Below, piece after piece: positions 60,963 through 64,000 of a stretch of DNA of 64,000 nt. Under the pieces are notes generated by a model. The model was given only the letters and a program-made list of their open reading frames with translations. It was not told the DNA's origin and ran no database searches. The DNA is taken from contig JAUFSD010000017.1 in NCBI GenBank assembly GCA_033030425.1, positions 1,116,001 through 1,180,000 of the forward strand, read 5' to 3'. Origin of the DNA: Verpa conica. Its lineage: Eukaryota; Ascomycota; Pezizomycetes; Pezizales; Morchellaceae. Numbering within the stretch: the first letter of the stretch is position 1; every line of letters starts with the position of its first letter. Position numbers and translations under genes: made by a program.

Positions 60963-61518
60963 TTAGCCAAACGGCCTCCATTTCTCCGGAGAATCTCTCA
61001 TAAATTTCTGCAGCATCTCATAACATTCCTCATCATCCATATCTACAACCTCCACCCCTCTACCTCTTAATATATCATGACCACCATTTGGGACTGAGCG
61101 TGCCTCCCCCATCACAACTCGCCCCACACCAAACCAGAGTGACGCGCCGGTACACATATCGCAAGGCGTTAATGTCGTATAGAGTGTTGCATCCTTATAT
61201 ACTGATTTCGCGATATGCCCGGCGGCATCGAATGTTGACATTTCGGCCTAGGTTTGCGTAAGTGGGGTGCTATGGGCAATTAAGAGGTTGTGGGAAGTGC
61301 ATTACGTGGAGGATGGTGCTCCCTTTTTGATGATTCATATTATGAGAGCGTGCAATAACCTCGCCTTTAGAAGAGATCAAGGCTGCCCCGATATATCAGG
61401 ATGTTAGTCTATAGTTCTAGGCAAAATGCGAGTCATGGGTGAGTACTGGAACACCGTCCTCAGAGAGGCCCTTCTTTGCCTCCTCGATAGCGATTCTAAG
61501 GCCGGCTTTATCATCCAT
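60963..61518 (-). pseudogene. FCY1: Cytosine deaminase (FCY1-type), apparent splice-acceptor lesion
   Basis: Fcy1 converts cytosine to uracil in pyrimidine salvage and uses a zinc-bound water. Homology-defined exons are 61518-61447 (MDDKAGLRIAIEEAKK to DGVP), 61392-61306 (IGAALISSKGEVIA to STILH) and 61247-60963 (AEMSTFDAAG to the stop), giving 147 aa, close to the usual 150-160. Zinc ligands and the proton shuttle are present with the right spacing: His53 and Glu55 in H-A-E (His and Ala joined by the second intron) and Cys82/Cys85 in TPCDMC. The second intron (58 nt) is normal (GTAATG..ACCTAG). The first, 61446-61393, has a GTACTC donor and a GACTAAC branch site but ends in AT instead of AG just before the conserved Ile-Gly. 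The next AG, 10 nt downstream, would shift the frame. It is therefore probably inactive, or spliced in a non-standard way, or the base is an assembly error. The coding sequence is otherwise intact. Confidence 0.75.
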
Positions 61519-61791
61519 TTTTGTTTGTCTTTTTCGTTCTTTGGGGTCACTGAAGGTTGGGGGCGTTGCGGCCGGCGATGGATGGCGTTGTCCACGCCTA
61601 GCTAGACCACAGGGTTAGGGCTGTCTATGTGATTTTTCATTGCGTGTAGCCTGGGGATTATTATATTACAGAAGTTAGCTATGTTCCTCTTCTATTCAAT
61701 CCACGGAGTAAATCCCATTCTTCCTTTAAATTCTAGTAACGTAGACTTATCCTATGTACTGTCACTAGGGCAAACTTGTCCTGGTATTCAG

Positions 61792-61828
61792 TGCCTCTCC
61801 AGTACTATATACATGTACTGGAGAGGCA
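61792..61828. repeat. Perfect 14-bp inverted repeat (hairpin)
   Basis: TGCCTCTCCAGTAC at 61792-61805 is exactly complementary to GTACTGGAGAGGCA at 61815-61828, with a 9-nt AT loop. The stem is GC-richer than its surroundings. It could be an element end, a transcript hairpin or a protein site; no gene ends next to it. Confidence 0.85.
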
Positions 61829-62202
61829 TGGGCCGGGCTACCTAATAATTAATAACACCCCTTAAAAGATTTTTGATATAAGACTAAGCGGATAGAAGTT
61901 TTTTGACTTCACTAAGCTGAATTTAAAGGCATTCTATGCATCGTAAAGCTAATTTAAAGTCAGGCTCTTAGTTCACGCCAAGCCTAAGCATTTTGGTGGC
62001 ACTTCGATAGTATGTAATTAACATGATTTCTTTTTTCTTTCCATGTTGTTGGCTATTACAAAAAAACATCATAAGCTAGCCTAGTATCTAAAGTATTTTA
62101 ATATTATTATATTAATTACAAAGAAGTAGTTACTAGTATAAATCTTACCATAGCTATTATATAGTAGTAAATTATTCAGGCCCATTAAAGTTGTACGTTC
62201 AG

Positions 62203-62275
62203 TACACTAAGAATATGAATGAATATGAATGAATTAATCATTTATACACGTAGCCTTTCGGACGGTATACTAAGA
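62203..62275 (-). mobile_element. Tail-ended retroposon insertion, 53 bp, imperfect TSD
   Basis: TACACTAAGA at 62203-62212 is repeated as TATACTAAGA at 62266-62275 (one C/T difference). The insert has two blocks of TGAATGAAT-type tail, a core ATTAATCATTTATACACGTA, and GGACGGTA near the far end. It has the same orientation as the other copies, and its greater divergence suggests an older insertion. Confidence 0.6.
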
Positions 62276-62798
62276 GAATGAGTACATATCTCCCCTCTAA
62301 GGTGGTGATAGTCTAGGGGACAGTCACTTATGAACAGAGTTAGAGTCATATATACAAAAGATCACGAAGAAGCCTGATGGCGGACTACGGGCGAGACCAG
62401 AAGTCTACAACTCATTAGTTTAATTAACTTTTTGTGAAAATAAGCGATGTTGTTCAAGTATGTGTACTACTCGTGAGAGTAGAATTTCAAGTCTCGTTTC
62501 CTATATACAGCTCTAGAGTTGATATGGAGTATAGAAACCTCCCCCGGCCGGTATATATATAACGTGATAGGTACTTTATAGAAATTTTACAAATCTGAAG
62601 AAGTCTCAATAATGTATAACGCCCAGTAAAACTAGACCCAAGATTTATTGGCAATATATTTATAGATATCATGTGCAAAGTACAAAATTTAAAAGTCGGC
62701 CCACCAGCCTACACCAGATTTATCAATTTGTTACAACTAGGAGCAATAAAATTATAAGGTGCCTAATTGTCTCAAATTACTAATTTCTAGAAAACTTC

Positions 62799-64000
62799 TC
62801 AGCATTCATCATCAGAACCCAGCGGCTTCTGCGCCCAGTAAACGTGCCTATTTTTTATAGTGAGTTAAGAGATGTAAGACTAAAACCTCCTCGGGAAACA
62901 CAAAGTGGGTTGCTTACTGTCTGGAATAAGAGTGGATCTTCTTGCTCTTCGCATCAACCTTAGCGTGTGCAATCAATGCATTGGCATCTTCAACCGTCAT
63001 TTGCAGGACCCTAGTTAAAAGTGCCATGCCAAACGCCGCAAAGCCCTCCTCAGCGGTCATATACAGATATGCACCCATCTCCTTCAGTGGCTTTTCTTTA
63101 GGCCAAGTACCAAAGGGGATTTTCATGATTTTATGGGTAACTTCCTGGAATCCGGCACCCTCGAGGATCGGCTTCAGGCGTGCAGCGATCTTGAACTCAC
63201 TTCCCATCTTCGTTGCCGCCTCGTTACAGAGGTCGTAGTACTTATACAGGTAACTAGATTTAGGTAAACTGCCGTCGTCACTGTGCAAAAAGAACTCGTA
63301 TTCAGCAAGCTCAATCCAGCCACCTGGTTTGATGCAGCTAGGTTGTTACGCCATATGTTAGAGCTAGATCATAAAAGAGTAGCACAGGTACCTCTACCTA
63401 TAAGCCTCGCCGATGAGTTTCGGCCAATCCTTAATTCCACCATTCAAGTGACGCATGTGTATAAGGTCGAATGAGTTTTTGGCGAACGTCCAGTCGGCTT
63501 CGGCATCATCAATTTGAAACCGGACATTTGGCGGAACCCTGAGACACTTAGCACATAGTTCTGTATTCTCGGATAGATGCCATACCAGCTTGGCTGAATT
63601 GGACTCAGATCTGTTCCAATGACTTCGGCGCTTGGGTACTTTCTGTCAAAAAATATTAGTCACAGAGCTGCAGAGTGGAAAATTATCACTAACTCAGCAA
63701 TGTCAATTGCCCATATACCGGTTCCAGTTCCAATATCAAGAATCCTTTGCGGGTTTTCAATGGGGGCTAAGTGTAGTTTGTTATCGTATAAGAGGACATA
63801 AATATGGTGTAGAATATCTAATCTATTTCCCTAGTCAAACAGAAATCCCTAAATTAGGATTAAAGGGGGATAAAGGTTATAGGATGTATAAACCTACCTC
63901 TCTTGTTCAGTCTCATCGTTAGGAAATGCATATTTGCCCTCTTTATACGCATGATATCGGCGTCCGTTTTCAAACCGGTATCTACTCAAGTGTCAGTGTG
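62799..64000 (-). CDS. LaeA-like SAM-dependent methyltransferase, 5' end outside the window
   Basis: A class I methyltransferase of the large fungal LaeA/UMTA-like group; relatives include regulators of secondary metabolism and small-molecule methylases, so the substrate is open. Exons read in frame from the window edge: 63984-63898 ([20 protein letters not shown]), 63822-63694 ([18 protein letters not shown], then motif [18 protein letters not shown]), 63642-63586 ([19 protein letters not shown]), 63538-63398 ([18 protein letters not shown] to IHMRHLNG), 63337-62918 ([20 protein letters not shown] onward) and 62847-62799 ([15 protein letters not shown]). Introns are 75, 51, 47, 60 and 70 nt. 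The SAM-binding glycine loop and the acidic residue in post-I (GTDLS) are intact. The first exon in view starts at a probable acceptor (CTTGAG), and at least one further 5' exon with the start must lie beyond 64000. Nothing suggests a biosynthetic cluster inside the window. Confidence 0.92.

Larger units (their letters stand above)
61519..62798. other. AT-rich spacer with a long hairpin and a retroposon copy
   Basis: No gene is supported between the deaminase start and the methyltransferase stop. The first part upstream of 61518 is the likely deaminase promoter. It holds the perfect inverted repeat at 61792-61828 and the tailed insertion at 62203-62275. The remainder is AT-rich. Confidence 0.55.

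Overview
The window looks like a filamentous ascomycete nuclear genome. The genes are short-exon, spliceosomal genes with GT-AG introns of 47-107 nt and CTAAC/CTAAT-like branch sites. The products are typical of such fungi: a PP2A B-type subunit, a CE5 cutinase, several fungal C2H2 regulators, an FCY1-type cytosine deaminase and a LaeA-like methyltransferase. Nothing bacterial (operons, Shine-Dalgarno sites) is present. I cannot name the species.

Layout. 3.4-7.3 kb: a Ser-rich protein of unknown function (-) diverges from a six-exon PP2A regulatory B subunit gene (+). 10.7-13.5 kb: a 904-aa C2H2 regulator (-), probably with an intron-containing 5' leader. 14-24.8 kb: gene-free; roughly GC-balanced to about 19.5 kb, then AT-rich with short repeats. 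24.8-25.7 kb: a secreted cutinase (+). 25.7-35.6 kb: gene-free, with frame-broken coding remnants at 28-29 kb. 35.6-37.2, 44.7-46.5, 52.1-53.9 and 55.3-56.5 kb: four further C2H2 genes, all on the minus strand, separated by AT-rich repeat-laden spacers. 59.2-61.5 kb: a helix-hairpin-helix protein and a cytosine deaminase-like gene with a defective splice acceptor. 62.8-64 kb: the 3' part of a LaeA-like methyltransferase cut by the window end.

The most unusual content is in the spacers. At least five very short insertions (31-170 bp) share one end made of TGAA repeats followed by a conserved 'ATAAGTACATG'-like core. Each is flanked by a 10-15 bp direct repeat (four exact), the signature of retroposition with extreme 5' truncation. 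There are also several small terminal-inverted-repeat elements (about 8.8, 23.9, 41.1 and 41.7 kb), one sharing its ends with sequences near 43.2 and 51.7 kb.

The genes do not form an evident pathway. The pattern is five dispersed, divergent C2H2 regulators on one strand around a secreted hydrolase, in a genome part rich in degraded mobile DNA. Exon joins were worked out by hand from frame continuity and splice consensus; transcript data would be needed to fix 5' ends.
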